DNA from: Fictibacillus arsenicus
GTDB lineage: Bacteria > Bacillota > Bacilli > Bacillales > Fictibacillaceae
Reading direction: 5' to 3'
Length of the DNA: 64,000 bases
Assembly (NCBI RefSeq): GCF_001642935.1
Contig: NZ_CP016761.1
Coordinates: forward strand, 3,534,001 to 3,598,000
In this document: positions 8,305-15,704 of the stretch, one piece after another
How the letters are laid out: the number at the start of each line of letters is the position of its first letter
Numbering within the stretch: position 1 is the stretch's first letter
Translations under genes and position numbers: made by a program
The notes under the pieces: model-generated
The model's input: only the letters and a program-made list of their open reading frames with translations
Told to the model about the DNA's origin: nothing
Database searches by the model: none

Positions 8305-9516
8305 GTGTCTTTTTTACAGTTAGCAGAATCCATCAAGCACCGAATCGTCGAATACCGTCGTCACCTGCACCAATATCCGGAACTGAGTTTTTCCGAATAC
8401 AAAACCGCTGAATTTGTTGCAAATATTCTTGAAGAAAACAACATCGAGGTGTTAAGGAGCGTAGCCGAAACTGGTGTTGTCGGACTCATAAAGGGAGATT
8501 CACCGGGTAAAACCATTGCACTGCGGGCAGATATGGACGCACTCCCGATCCAGGAACAGACCAACCTCAATTTCAGCTCAAACAACCCAGGTGTTATGCA
8601 TGCTTGCGGACACGATTTCCACACATCAATCCTACTAGGCGTTGCGATACTATTGAACCAGCATCGTCACCTGATCAAAGGAAACATCAAGCTTATCTTC
8701 CAGCCGGCTGAAGAAAAATTGACAGGTGCAAAAAAGATGATCGGAAAAGGCGTGCTTCAAAACCCCAACGTGGATGGGATTATGGCGCTGCACTGCTGGC
8801 CTGATCTTCCTGCCGGTACGATCGGAATCAGAAAAGGACCGATTACAGCAGCTGCTGATTTTATTGATATTACGATTCATGGAACAGCCGGTCACGCCGC
8901 TCATCCTCATAAGTGTGTAGATCCGATCGTTATCGCAGGTCATGTTGTTTCGACCTTGCAAACCGTGATTTCACGTGAGGTTGCACCTACTGACCCAGCC
9001 GTCCTCACCATCGGAAAAATTAACGGCGGTACAGCACCTAACGTGATTCCTTCGACCGTTCATTTGTCTGGCATGATTCGGACGGTAAGCCCTGATCTTC
9101 AAAAAAGAATGCCTGAAATCATTAATAGAGTTGTAACAAAAACAGCGGAAAGCATGAACGGTGAAGCTGAATTGACTTACACGATGGCGACTCCCCCGCT
9201 GATCAGCGACGCTGCCATGGTGGAGTTGATCGACAGCGTTGTTTCAGAAACGCTCGGTCAAGACCGCTTAGTCTATCTCGAAAATCCATCACTAGGTTCT
9301 GAAGATTTTTCGTTTTACGCGGAACAGGTGCCAGGCGTTCTCTTCCGATTAGGCACACATAATAAAAAACCAGAATCAAAACTTTCGCTGCATAATGCTG
9401 GCGTGGTTTTTGATGAAAATGCGCTCACAACCGGGGTTTCTGTCATGTGTGAAGCTGCCGTTCGTTTCCTAAGCCCCCAAACCACATCCAAACAAACACT
9501 TACTGGAAAGGTTTGA
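8305..9516 (+). CDS. M20-family amidohydrolase (N-acyl-amino-acid hydrolase type)
   Basis: The 403-residue protein resembles metal-dependent amidohydrolases that release amino acids from N-acyl conjugates (hippurate, IAA-amino acids). Metal-binding motifs are HACGHDFH (Cys101, His103), PAEE (Glu136-Glu137) and ALHCWPD (His163). A dimerisation domain containing GTAGHAAHPH follows. It starts with GTG, seven bases after AGGAGG. The next gene has its own promoter, starting four bases after this stop. Substrate is unknown. Given the downstream locus, an N-glutamyl amide is a conceivable but unproven substrate. Confidence 0.8.
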   Translation: MSFLQLAESIKHRIVEYRRHLHQYPELSFSEYKTAEFVANILEENNIEVLRSVAETGVVGLIKGDSPGKTIALRADMDALPIQEQTNLNFSSNNPGVMHACGHDFHTSILLGVAILLNQHRHLIKGNIKLIFQPAEEKLTGAKKMIGKGVLQNPNVDGIMALHCWPDLPAGTIGIRKGPITAAADFIDITIHGTAGHAAHPHKCVDPIVIAGHVVSTLQTVISREVAPTDPAVLTIGKINGGTAPNVIPSTVHLSGMIRTVSPDLQKRMPEIINRVVTKTAESMNGEAELTYTMATPPLISDAAMVELIDSVVSETLGQDRLVYLENPSLGSEDFSFYAEQVPGVLFRLGTHNKKPESKLSLHNAGVVFDENALTTGVSVMCEAAVRFLSPQTTSKQTLTGKV

Positions 9517-9519
9517 TTA

Positions 9520-9548
9520 TTGACAGAATATTAACATTATTTTAGAAT
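9520..9548 (+). promoter_or_regulatory. Strong sigma-A promoter of the eutW-like operon
   Basis: TTGACA (9520-9525), a 17-base spacer and TAGAAT (9543-9548). The transcript would begin near 9555 and run directly into the attenuator hairpins at 9571. Confidence 0.75.
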
Positions 9549-9570
9549 CAATCTATAAGTGAAGTACGAA

Positions 9571-9640
9571 AGCAAAGGGGCTATGTATGGGTATTCCTGC
9601 GGATTTAGCGGGATTATTTGTGCCGCCCCTTTTTGTGTTT
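9571..9640 (+). promoter_or_regulatory. ANTAR-type antiterminator hairpin and competing terminator before the histidine kinase gene
   Basis: AGC (9571-9573) and GCT (9580-9582) close a six-base loop AAAGGG with A at loop position 1 and G at position 4, the known ANTAR recognition pattern. An outer TAC/GTA pairing can extend the stem. The loop and its 3' arm form AAAGGGGC (9574-9581), which pairs perfectly with GCCCCTTT (9625-9632) followed by TTTTTGTGTTT, a terminator. The two structures exclude each other. A second upstream ANTAR hairpin was not identified. Confidence 0.6.
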
Positions 9641-9682
9641 CTAGGAGTCAGCCTTCTTAAGTAGTGAGAAAGGAGACAAACC

Positions 9683-11098
9683 ATGCACCGTACCATTCAA
9701 GAACTCTGTAGCCAATACACCACCTTAACCCGTTCAGACATTGACATCATTATCGAAAAATCAAAGTCCCTTCAACTCACTGCCGATCTAACCCAAGCAA
9801 ACCTATTTATCGATTGTCCAGCAAACGACGGCAAGCACGCCATCGTCGTTGCTGAAGCAAAGCCTGCCAATGTTCCTTCTCTTTACTCAAAATCTGTTGT
9901 CGGAAAGTACGCCTATGCGTCCTTTGAGCCTGCCGTCGCTTTTACCCATAAAACCGGCAAGCCGATGAAACGCATGCGTGCCATCACGCAAGAAGCGAAA
10001 TACGTGAAACAAAGTGTTGTTCCTATTAAAAATGGACACGGTGAAACGATCGGTTCACTCATCATGGAAGAAGACGTGAGCGAACAAGTCCATCACGAAA
10101 ATAAAGTAAAAGCTCTTTCAGAAACGAACGAACAGCTAAGCCAAACCTTAATCGGACTTACTGAGCAAGACTCCATCATCTCTAACATGATTCAGGAATC
10201 TCTCCTGCTTCTCGATTCAAAAGGCAGAATTTTGTATTACAACTCATGTGCAGGTTGTCTGATTAAAGAGCTGGATGGCAAAACCGATATCCTTGGAACG
10301 TTTATCCACGACCGCCTCCCTTTTATCACGGGAATCTATGAAAAAAGTGAAAGCATTCTACAGCAAGAAGTAAATGTCGGAAAAAAAGTGCTCGAAGTGA
10401 AGCAGATCATACTCGTTAACCAACGGCAAATCACAGGGATCCTCGTCGTGATCAGGGATCTTACGGAGCTCCGGGAAAAAGAACGCCAGCTCATGGTGAA
10501 GTCAGCGGTCATCCAGGAAATTCATCATCGTGTAAAAAACAACCTGCAAACTGTATCCAGCCTTCTGCGGCTGCAAATGAAACGCGGAGGCGGTCCGGAA
10601 AGTATTCAGCAAAGTCTAAACCGAATCTCCAGCATAGCGGCCGTTCATGAAGAGCTGCTCGAAAGTTCCAAGATTGATGAAGTCGAGATTAAGCAGTTAA
10701 TTGAACGCATTGGACAGATGTCTATCCAGAGCAGGATGTGTGCAGATGCAGAAGTGTCTATCGAGTTTCACGGTGAAGAGATGTATTTAAAATCAGATGT
10801 TGCCGTTTCTCTTGCGCTTACCATCAACGAGCTTATTCAGAACTGTTTGAAGCATGCATTTAAATACAGGAACCACGGAAACATTCTTATTCATTTTTCT
10901 GATGCTCAGGATCATTTTGAGGTCTCGGTTGAGGATAACGGCATCGGCTATTCTTCCTCTAATCAATCCTCGTTAGGACTCGATATTGTGAACACGATTG
11001 TGTGTCATGACTTAGCAGGAACGTTTACTATTGAAAAAACAAAGAGCGGTACAAAAGCGGTTATCACTTTTCCATTAAAAGAGGTGGAAGCAGTTTGA
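9683..11098 (+). CDS. eutW: EutW-like sensor histidine kinase (HisKA_2 type)
   Basis: The 471-residue kinase lacks transmembrane segments, so it is probably cytosolic. Residues 1-135 look like the EutW/Pdtas-type sensor domain (ADLTQANLFIDCP, VVGKYAYASFEPAV). A PAS-like region follows at about 165-260. The HisKA_2 phosphoacceptor region EIHHRVKNNLQ has His281/His282, and the ATPase has NELIQNCLKHA and EDNGIGY. Its TGA overlaps the start of the ANTAR regulator gene by four bases. Ethanolamine is the likely signal, from the EutW resemblance and the permease in the locus; direct evidence for the ligand is lacking. Confidence 0.78.
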   Translation: MHRTIQELCSQYTTLTRSDIDIIIEKSKSLQLTADLTQANLFIDCPANDGKHAIVVAEAKPANVPSLYSKSVVGKYAYASFEPAVAFTHKTGKPMKRMRAITQEAKYVKQSVVPIKNGHGETIGSLIMEEDVSEQVHHENKVKALSETNEQLSQTLIGLTEQDSIISNMIQESLLLLDSKGRILYYNSCAGCLIKELDGKTDILGTFIHDRLPFITGIYEKSESILQQEVNVGKKVLEVKQIILVNQRQITGILVVIRDLTELREKERQLMVKSAVIQEIHHRVKNNLQTVSSLLRLQMKRGGGPESIQQSLNRISSIAAVHEELLESSKIDEVEIKQLIERIGQMSIQSRMCADAEVSIEFHGEEMYLKSDVAVSLALTINELIQNCLKHAFKYRNHGNILIHFSDAQDHFEVSVEDNGIGYSSSNQSSLGLDIVNTIVCHDLAGTFTIEKTKSGTKAVITFPLKEVEAV

Positions 11099-11673
11099 AA
11101 CCTAAAATCATTGTGATTGAAGATGAAGCGATTTTGCGAATGGATCTAAAAGAAATGCTTACCGATGCAGGCTATGACGTGATTGCAGAAGGTGATAACG
11201 GAGAAAAAGCAATTGAGCTTGCTCACCAGTTCAAGCCTGATTTAATGATCATGGATATTAAAATGCCGAAGATGGACGGGCTAAAAGCAAGCCGGATTAT
11301 CGCCAAACAAAGTAAAACCCCGATTTTGATGCTGACGGCATTCAGCCAGAAGGAGTTTGTGGAAGATGCGAAAAAAGCCAATGTGCTTGGATATCTTGTA
11401 AAGCCCATCTCTGAGGCGAATCTGGTACCCGCAGTAGAAATCGCACTCTCTCAAGCTCAGCAGCGTGTGCAATTTGAAGATGAACTTTTACAAAAAGATA
11501 AAAAAATGAATGCCCGAAAGCAGATTGAACGTGCAAAAGGCGTCCTCATGAAAGTGAAGAAGCTGAACGAACAAGCTGCATATGAAAAGATGCGAAACTT
11601 CAGCATGAAACAGCAAGTCTCGCTTGAACGCACAGCAAATGCCATTTTAAAAAAGTACGCGAATGATATGTGA
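11095..11673 (+). CDS. eutV: EutV-like ANTAR response regulator
   Basis: The 192-residue protein has a receiver domain (residues 1-120) with acidic pocket Glu9-Asp10, phosphoacceptor Asp54 in MIMDIKMPKMDG and the LVKPIS lysine. The C-terminal ANTAR RNA-binding domain (about 130-190, RKQIERAKGVLMKV) follows. ANTAR proteins bind paired hairpins and stop terminator formation. The gene starts with TTG after GAGGTGG and overlaps the kinase stop. Two AAAG-loop hairpins in this locus fit as its targets. Confidence 0.85.
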   Translation: MKPKIIVIEDEAILRMDLKEMLTDAGYDVIAEGDNGEKAIELAHQFKPDLMIMDIKMPKMDGLKASRIIAKQSKTPILMLTAFSQKEFVEDAKKANVLGYLVKPISEANLVPAVEIALSQAQQRVQFEDELLQKDKKMNARKQIERAKGVLMKVKKLNEQAAYEKMRNFSMKQQVSLERTANAILKKYANDM

Positions 11674-11687
11674 CGAATGATATGTGA
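11660..11687 (+). repeat. Perfect 14-bp tandem duplication across the eutV-like stop codon
   Basis: CGAATGATATGTGA occurs at 11660-11673 and again at 11674-11687. The first copy supplies the codons for Asn-Asp-Met and the stop; the second falls just outside the gene. It looks like a recent slippage event. Confidence 0.85.
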
Positions 11688-11711
11688 TCAAAGACATGTA
11701 AATAGCAACCC

Positions 11712-11773
11712 GGCAAAGACGCCCGAGAAATACATCAACCATGTATGTCCCTGGGCGTCTTTTGTCTTGTTTT
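11712..11773 (+). promoter_or_regulatory. ANTAR-type antiterminator hairpin and terminator before the aldehyde dehydrogenase gene
   Basis: GGC (11712-11714) and GCC (11721-11723) close the six-base loop AAAGAC, again with A1 and G4. The loop plus 3' arm form AAAGACGCCC (11715-11724), which pairs perfectly with GGGCGTCTTT (11753-11762) and is followed by a T-rich tail. An inner ATACAT/ATGTAT helix extends that terminator. The design matches the leader at 9571. ATGT/ACAT (11682-11697) upstream is a loose candidate for the first ANTAR hairpin, but its loop is 8 bases. Confidence 0.6.
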
Positions 11774-11816
11774 ACTCTCTTATTCTCCAAAACTATCCTT
11801 ACAGGAGGTATGAAAC

Positions 11817-13292
11817 ATGGAAAAAACGACACTGAATTACCTATGGATTAACGGTGAGAAAATCAGTACATCTGAGACTATCGATGTTATCAACCCGGCG
11901 ACTGGTGAAGTGATCGACCAAGTGCCTAATGGTTGTGAAAAAGAAACAAAGCTTGCGATCAACGCTGCCTATGAAGCTTTTAAACCGTGGAAGAAGCTCA
12001 CCCCCGGAAAACGGGAGGCTTACCTAGTAAAGTGGGCTGATAATTTACTAGAAAACCGTGATGAACTGGCTGCTATTTTAACGGAAGAACAAGGAAAGCC
12101 AATAAGTGAATCGCGAGGTGAAATTGAAGGATGTGCAACGTTCATCAGATGGTACGCCGAGGAAGGAAAACGGGTTTACGGCGAAGTGATCACGGGCTCC
12201 AGCGAAAACCAGCGCATCTCGGTCATCAAACAGCCGGTTGGAGTATGCGGGCTGATCACACCGTGGAACTTCCCTGGCGCGATGGTGGCACGGAAAACCG
12301 CTCCTGCTCTTGCGGCTGGCTGTACGGTCGTTGTGAAACCTGCGAGTGAAACGCCGAGAATTGCCATCGCAATCTTTGAACAGCTCATGAAAACCGGTAT
12401 CCCAGCAGGGGTCGCGAATCTTGTAACCGGGAAAGCATCTGTTATTGGTGAGACGCTATTAGAAGATAGACGGGTGAAGAAGATTTCGTTTACTGGTTCA
12501 ACCGAAATCGGAAAGCAACTCATGAAGCGAGCAGCCGATCAAGTGAAACGTATTTCGCTGGAGCTTGGGGGAAATGCACCAGCGATCGTCTTCCCTGACG
12601 CGAATCTTGACCTCGCTGCTGAGAAAATCGTCGACAATAAGTTCGAAAACTGCGGACAGATGTGCAACGGGATAAACGTCATTTATGCCCATGAAGAAAT
12701 CAAGGAAAAGCTCACTGAAAAAATCGTAAATCTAGTAAAAGAGCTAAAAGTAGGCTCGGGGTCTGTCCCGGGGTCAGACCCCGGGACAGACCCCATACAA
12801 ATTGGACCTTTAGTCAACGAAGCAGCACTCAAAAACGTCGAAGAATTGCTTCAAGATGCTAAAGAAAAAGGTGCAACAGTGGAAACTGGCGGCGAGCGAA
12901 CCGGTGACTCCACCGGCTACTTCTTTCAGCCAACTGTACTCAGCGATGTCACACTCGATATGAAACTGACACAAGATGAAATTTTCGGTCCGGTCGCTCC
13001 TATCCTCTCTTTCCAAAGAGAACAGGAGGTTGTGGAATTCACCGAGAAAAGCCCTTACGGATTGGCAGCTTACTTCTTCACCCGTGATGTAAACCGCGTC
13101 TACCGCATGGCTGAAGAACTCGACTCAGGCATGATCGGCGTAAATGGAACATCGCTGAGTGTCCCTCAAGCTCCGTTTGGCGGAATTAAAGAAAGCGGCA
13201 TCGGCCGTGAAGGCGGATTTTACGGATTAGAAGAGTTTCTCGAACTGAAATACATCTCACTCACGCTCGAAAATGAAGAAGGAGGTTATTAA
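11817..13292 (+). CDS. NAD(P)-dependent aldehyde dehydrogenase (GabD/AldA-like) with a palindrome-encoded insertion
   Basis: The 491-residue enzyme has the ALDH signature: Glu249 in SLELGGNAP and catalytic Cys283 in NCGQMCNG. The closest type is succinate-semialdehyde dehydrogenase. Residues 314-326 (SGSVPGSDPGTDP) replace the short loop usually seen before IGPL; they are encoded by a perfect palindrome. In this operon it would oxidise an aldehyde derived from gamma-glutamylethanolamide to gamma-glutamylglycine; that substrate is inference. AGGAGG precedes the ATG. The ligase gene follows after one base. Confidence 0.85.
   Translation: MEKTTLNYLWINGEKISTSETIDVINPATGEVIDQVPNGCEKETKLAINAAYEAFKPWKKLTPGKREAYLVKWADNLLENRDELAAILTEEQGKPISESRGEIEGCATFIRWYAEEGKRVYGEVITGSSENQRISVIKQPVGVCGLITPWNFPGAMVARKTAPALAAGCTVVVKPASETPRIAIAIFEQLMKTGIPAGVANLVTGKASVIGETLLEDRRVKKISFTGSTEIGKQLMKRAADQVKRISLELGGNAPAIVFPDANLDLAAEKIVDNKFENCGQMCNGINVIYAHEEIKEKLTEKIVNLVKELKVGSGSVPGSDPGTDPIQIGPLVNEAALKNVEELLQDAKEKGATVETGGERTGDSTGYFFQPTVLSDVTLDMKLTQDEIFGPVAPILSFQREQEVVEFTEKSPYGLAAYFFTRDVNRVYRMAEELDSGMIGVNGTSLSVPQAPFGGIKESGIGREGGFYGLEEFLELKYISLTLENEEGGY
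12758..12794. repeat. Perfect 37-bp palindrome (18-bp arms) inside the aldehyde dehydrogenase gene
   Basis: GGGGTCTGTCCCGGGGTC (12758-12775), a single A, then its exact inverse complement (12777-12794). GGGGTC/GACCCC palindromes of this sort occur as dispersed repeats in some Bacillus genomes, usually between genes. Here it keeps the reading frame and adds a Gly/Pro/Asp-rich loop. Confidence 0.92.
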
Positions 13293-13293
13293 A

Positions 13294-14712
13294 ATGAGTC
13301 AAGAAACAATCGTAAATTTATCCAAGGAAGACGCAAAGAAAACAGGATTGATCTCTAAAGAAACCTTGCTTTCATTGCTGGAAGACGGATCGATCGACAC
13401 CGTGAATCTAGCAATCTGTGATATGCAAGGGCGACTGATGGGAAAGCGTCTGACGGCTGACTATTGTTTAGAAAACAACCTCGATAAAGGAACACATTTT
13501 TGCAACTATCTGCTTGGTACAGACTTTGAAATGAACACGCCTGACGGCTACGAAATGATGAACTGGGAGAACGGCTACGGTGACTGGCTCGCCCTTCCCG
13601 ACTGGTCAACGCTCCGTATCGTGCCTTGGGCGGACCGTACCGCCATCGTTTTTTGCGATGTGTACGACGAAAAGACCGGTGATCCCATCCCGATTGCGCC
13701 TCGTACCCTTTTGAAGAACCAAATTGAAAAAGCAGCAGCAAAAGGCTTCGAACTCAACATGGCAAGTGAACTCGAATTCTATCTGTTCAAAGAGTCCTTT
13801 GAAGATCTTCATCAAAAAGGCTATGAAGATGTTGAGACGGCTGGACACATAAACGAAGATTACAACCTTCTTCAAGGGACACGAAACGAACCGTTTTATC
13901 AAAAAATACGCCGGAACATGGCCAAAGCGGATATCCCAATTGAGTCTTCAAAAGGTGAGGCGTTTAAAGGACAGCATGAGATTAACATGCGTTATTCCCA
14001 CGCACTAAACGCTGCCGACAACCACATCATGTTCAAACACGGCATGAAAGAAATATGTATGCAAGACAATTTATCTGTCACGTTTATGGCAAAGCCAAAC
14101 CACCAATGGACAGGCTCGAGCGGCCACATCCACCTGAGCCTTTGGGACAAGCGTGCGGGCGAGAATGTTTTTTATGATCCGGATAGCGGCAATCATAACA
14201 TGTCTGAAACGATGCAGCATTTTTTAGCTGGTGTCTTAAAATACTCACGTGATTTTGCCCTGTTTTTCGCTCCATACGTGAACTCGTATAAAAGATACGC
14301 TCAAGAAAGCTGGGCCCCAGTTAACATCATCTGGAGTCATGACAACCGTTCATCCGGCTACCGAATTGTAGGTAACGGAAAAAGTCTCCGCATGGAAACA
14401 CGTATTCCAGGAGCGGATATGAATCCTTATTTAGCCTATACCGCATTGATCGGCGCTGGGCTTCAAGGCATTGAGGAACGTTTAGAACTCGAACCTGAAT
14501 TCAAAGGCAACGCTTATAAAGATAAAAACATTCCGCGTATTCCAGGTTCGCTATATGAGGCCATCCAATGCTGGGAAGATAGTGAAGTCGTTCAAAAAGT
14601 GTTGGGCGAAAAAGCAGCCTCCCACTACCTCTTTACCGCAAAACTAGAACAAAAACAGTTTGATCGTATCGTTACAAAATGGGAACGCCAGCGTTATTTC
14701 GAGCAGTGCTAG
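13294..14712 (+). CDS. Glutamine-synthetase-like gamma-glutamyl ligase (GlnA4/PuuA family)
   Basis: The 472-residue protein has the GS beta-grasp region (residues 35-140, LAICDMQGRLMGKR) and the catalytic domain with Glu-rich ASELEFYLF, SGHIHLSLW and NRSSGYRIVG. Its context differs from biosynthetic GlnA: it is flanked by aldehyde oxidation genes, an ethanolamine-type permease and a EutWV-like pair. I infer gamma-glutamylation of ethanolamine (or another amine such as putrescine). GGAGG lies before the ATG at 13294; an in-frame ATG at 13273 lies inside the previous gene and is less likely. Confidence 0.82.
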   Translation: MSQETIVNLSKEDAKKTGLISKETLLSLLEDGSIDTVNLAICDMQGRLMGKRLTADYCLENNLDKGTHFCNYLLGTDFEMNTPDGYEMMNWENGYGDWLALPDWSTLRIVPWADRTAIVFCDVYDEKTGDPIPIAPRTLLKNQIEKAAAKGFELNMASELEFYLFKESFEDLHQKGYEDVETAGHINEDYNLLQGTRNEPFYQKIRRNMAKADIPIESSKGEAFKGQHEINMRYSHALNAADNHIMFKHGMKEICMQDNLSVTFMAKPNHQWTGSSGHIHLSLWDKRAGENVFYDPDSGNHNMSETMQHFLAGVLKYSRDFALFFAPYVNSYKRYAQESWAPVNIIWSHDNRSSGYRIVGNGKSLRMETRIPGADMNPYLAYTALIGAGLQGIEERLELEPEFKGNAYKDKNIPRIPGSLYEAIQCWEDSEVVQKVLGEKAASHYLFTAKLEQKQFDRIVTKWERQRYFEQC

Positions 14713-14743
14713 CAGATTATCTGAACTTGAGGAGGAACAAAAG

Positions 14744-15511
14744 ATGAGACTACAAGACAAAGTATGCATCATAACAGGGGCCGGCGGCGGAATGGGAAAA
14801 ACCGCTGCTGAAATGTTCGCAAAAGAAGGCGCAAAAATCGCAGTATTTGAGATGAACGAAAAAAGCGGCTCGGAGGCGGCTGAAGCGATTCGTCAAGCTG
14901 GCGGTGACGCGACCTACTTTTATTGCAACGTAACGGACGAAAAAAGCGTAAAAAAAGCCGTTGGTGATACCGTAGAAAAATACGGAAAAATCGATGTCCT
15001 CTATAACAACGCCGGCGTCATGATTGCAGAGGATCACTCTGTCATTGATACTCCTGAAGACGCGTGGGACTTGGTTATGAACGTAAACGTTAAAGGGATC
15101 TATTTTATGTGCAAGTATGTCATTCCGGAAATGCAGAAAAACCAATCAGGATCGATCATCAACATAGCAAGTTTTGTAGCGTTCCTCGGGTGCAGCGTTC
15201 CACAAGATGCGTACACAGCTTCAAAAGGAGCCGTTAATGCATTGACAAAATCGCTCGCTATCCAGTTCCGTCCGGAAGGCATCCGTACCAATTCTATCTG
15301 CCCTGGACCGATCGAAACGCCCCTATTGATGGAATGGCTCGTAAAAGATGAAGAAGCAAAAAAGGTACGGTTGTCGCGACAACCGGCCGGTCGATTCGGA
15401 AAACCGGAAGATATCGTGTACGCAGCCATCTATTTAGCATCTGACGAGTCCGATTGGACGAACGGGGCGCTATTAAACATCGACGGCGGGATAACGTCGA
15501 ACTATTTCTAG
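14744..15511 (+). CDS. Short-chain dehydrogenase/reductase
   Basis: This 255-residue classical SDR has TGAGGGMGK at residues 11-19 for nucleotide binding, NNAG at 88-91, and the catalytic triad Ser143, Tyr157 and Lys161 (YTASK). GGAGG precedes the ATG at 14744; the longer frame from 14660 overlaps the ligase gene and lacks a good site. Placed between a gamma-glutamyl ligase and an ethanolamine permease, it could oxidise the terminal alcohol of gamma-glutamylethanolamide to the aldehyde used by the ALDH. That step is inferred from context only. Confidence 0.85.
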   Translation: MRLQDKVCIITGAGGGMGKTAAEMFAKEGAKIAVFEMNEKSGSEAAEAIRQAGGDATYFYCNVTDEKSVKKAVGDTVEKYGKIDVLYNNAGVMIAEDHSVIDTPEDAWDLVMNVNVKGIYFMCKYVIPEMQKNQSGSIINIASFVAFLGCSVPQDAYTASKGAVNALTKSLAIQFRPEGIRTNSICPGPIETPLLMEWLVKDEEAKKVRLSRQPAGRFGKPEDIVYAAIYLASDESDWTNGALLNIDGGITSNYF

Positions 15512-15535
15512 GGTAAAAGCTCTATATTCAAGGCC

Positions 15536-15638
15536 GTGAGTAGCTTATTCTCACAGAAACACACCACAATCTCACGGATTTCTAACTTATTCTCACGAGT
15601 TTTTACCTTAATCTCACGAAAATGCAACACATACTCGC
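15536..15638 (+). repeat. Array C: five CTCAC-core units with exact 21-base period
   Basis: CTCAC cores start at 15550, 15571, 15592 and 15613, with a decayed CTCGC at 15634; every step is 21 bases. The commonest unit is ATCTCACGAA. GTGAG at 15536-15540 makes a small hairpin with the first core, reminiscent of the hairpin leader of arrays A and B. The array fills the gap between the SDR and permease genes. Array D carries the same core in the opposite orientation. Confidence 0.78.
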
Positions 15639-15704
15639 GAGACGGCAATTCTAGACACATTCAGAACACCGATGCAACATCCAAATTCGAAAGGAGTGTT
15701 TAGA

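Noticed and set aside
12131-12523. Short ORFs on both strands within the aldehyde dehydrogenase gene
   Set aside because: They lie inside a conserved enzyme frame with catalytic residues and have no initiation signals.
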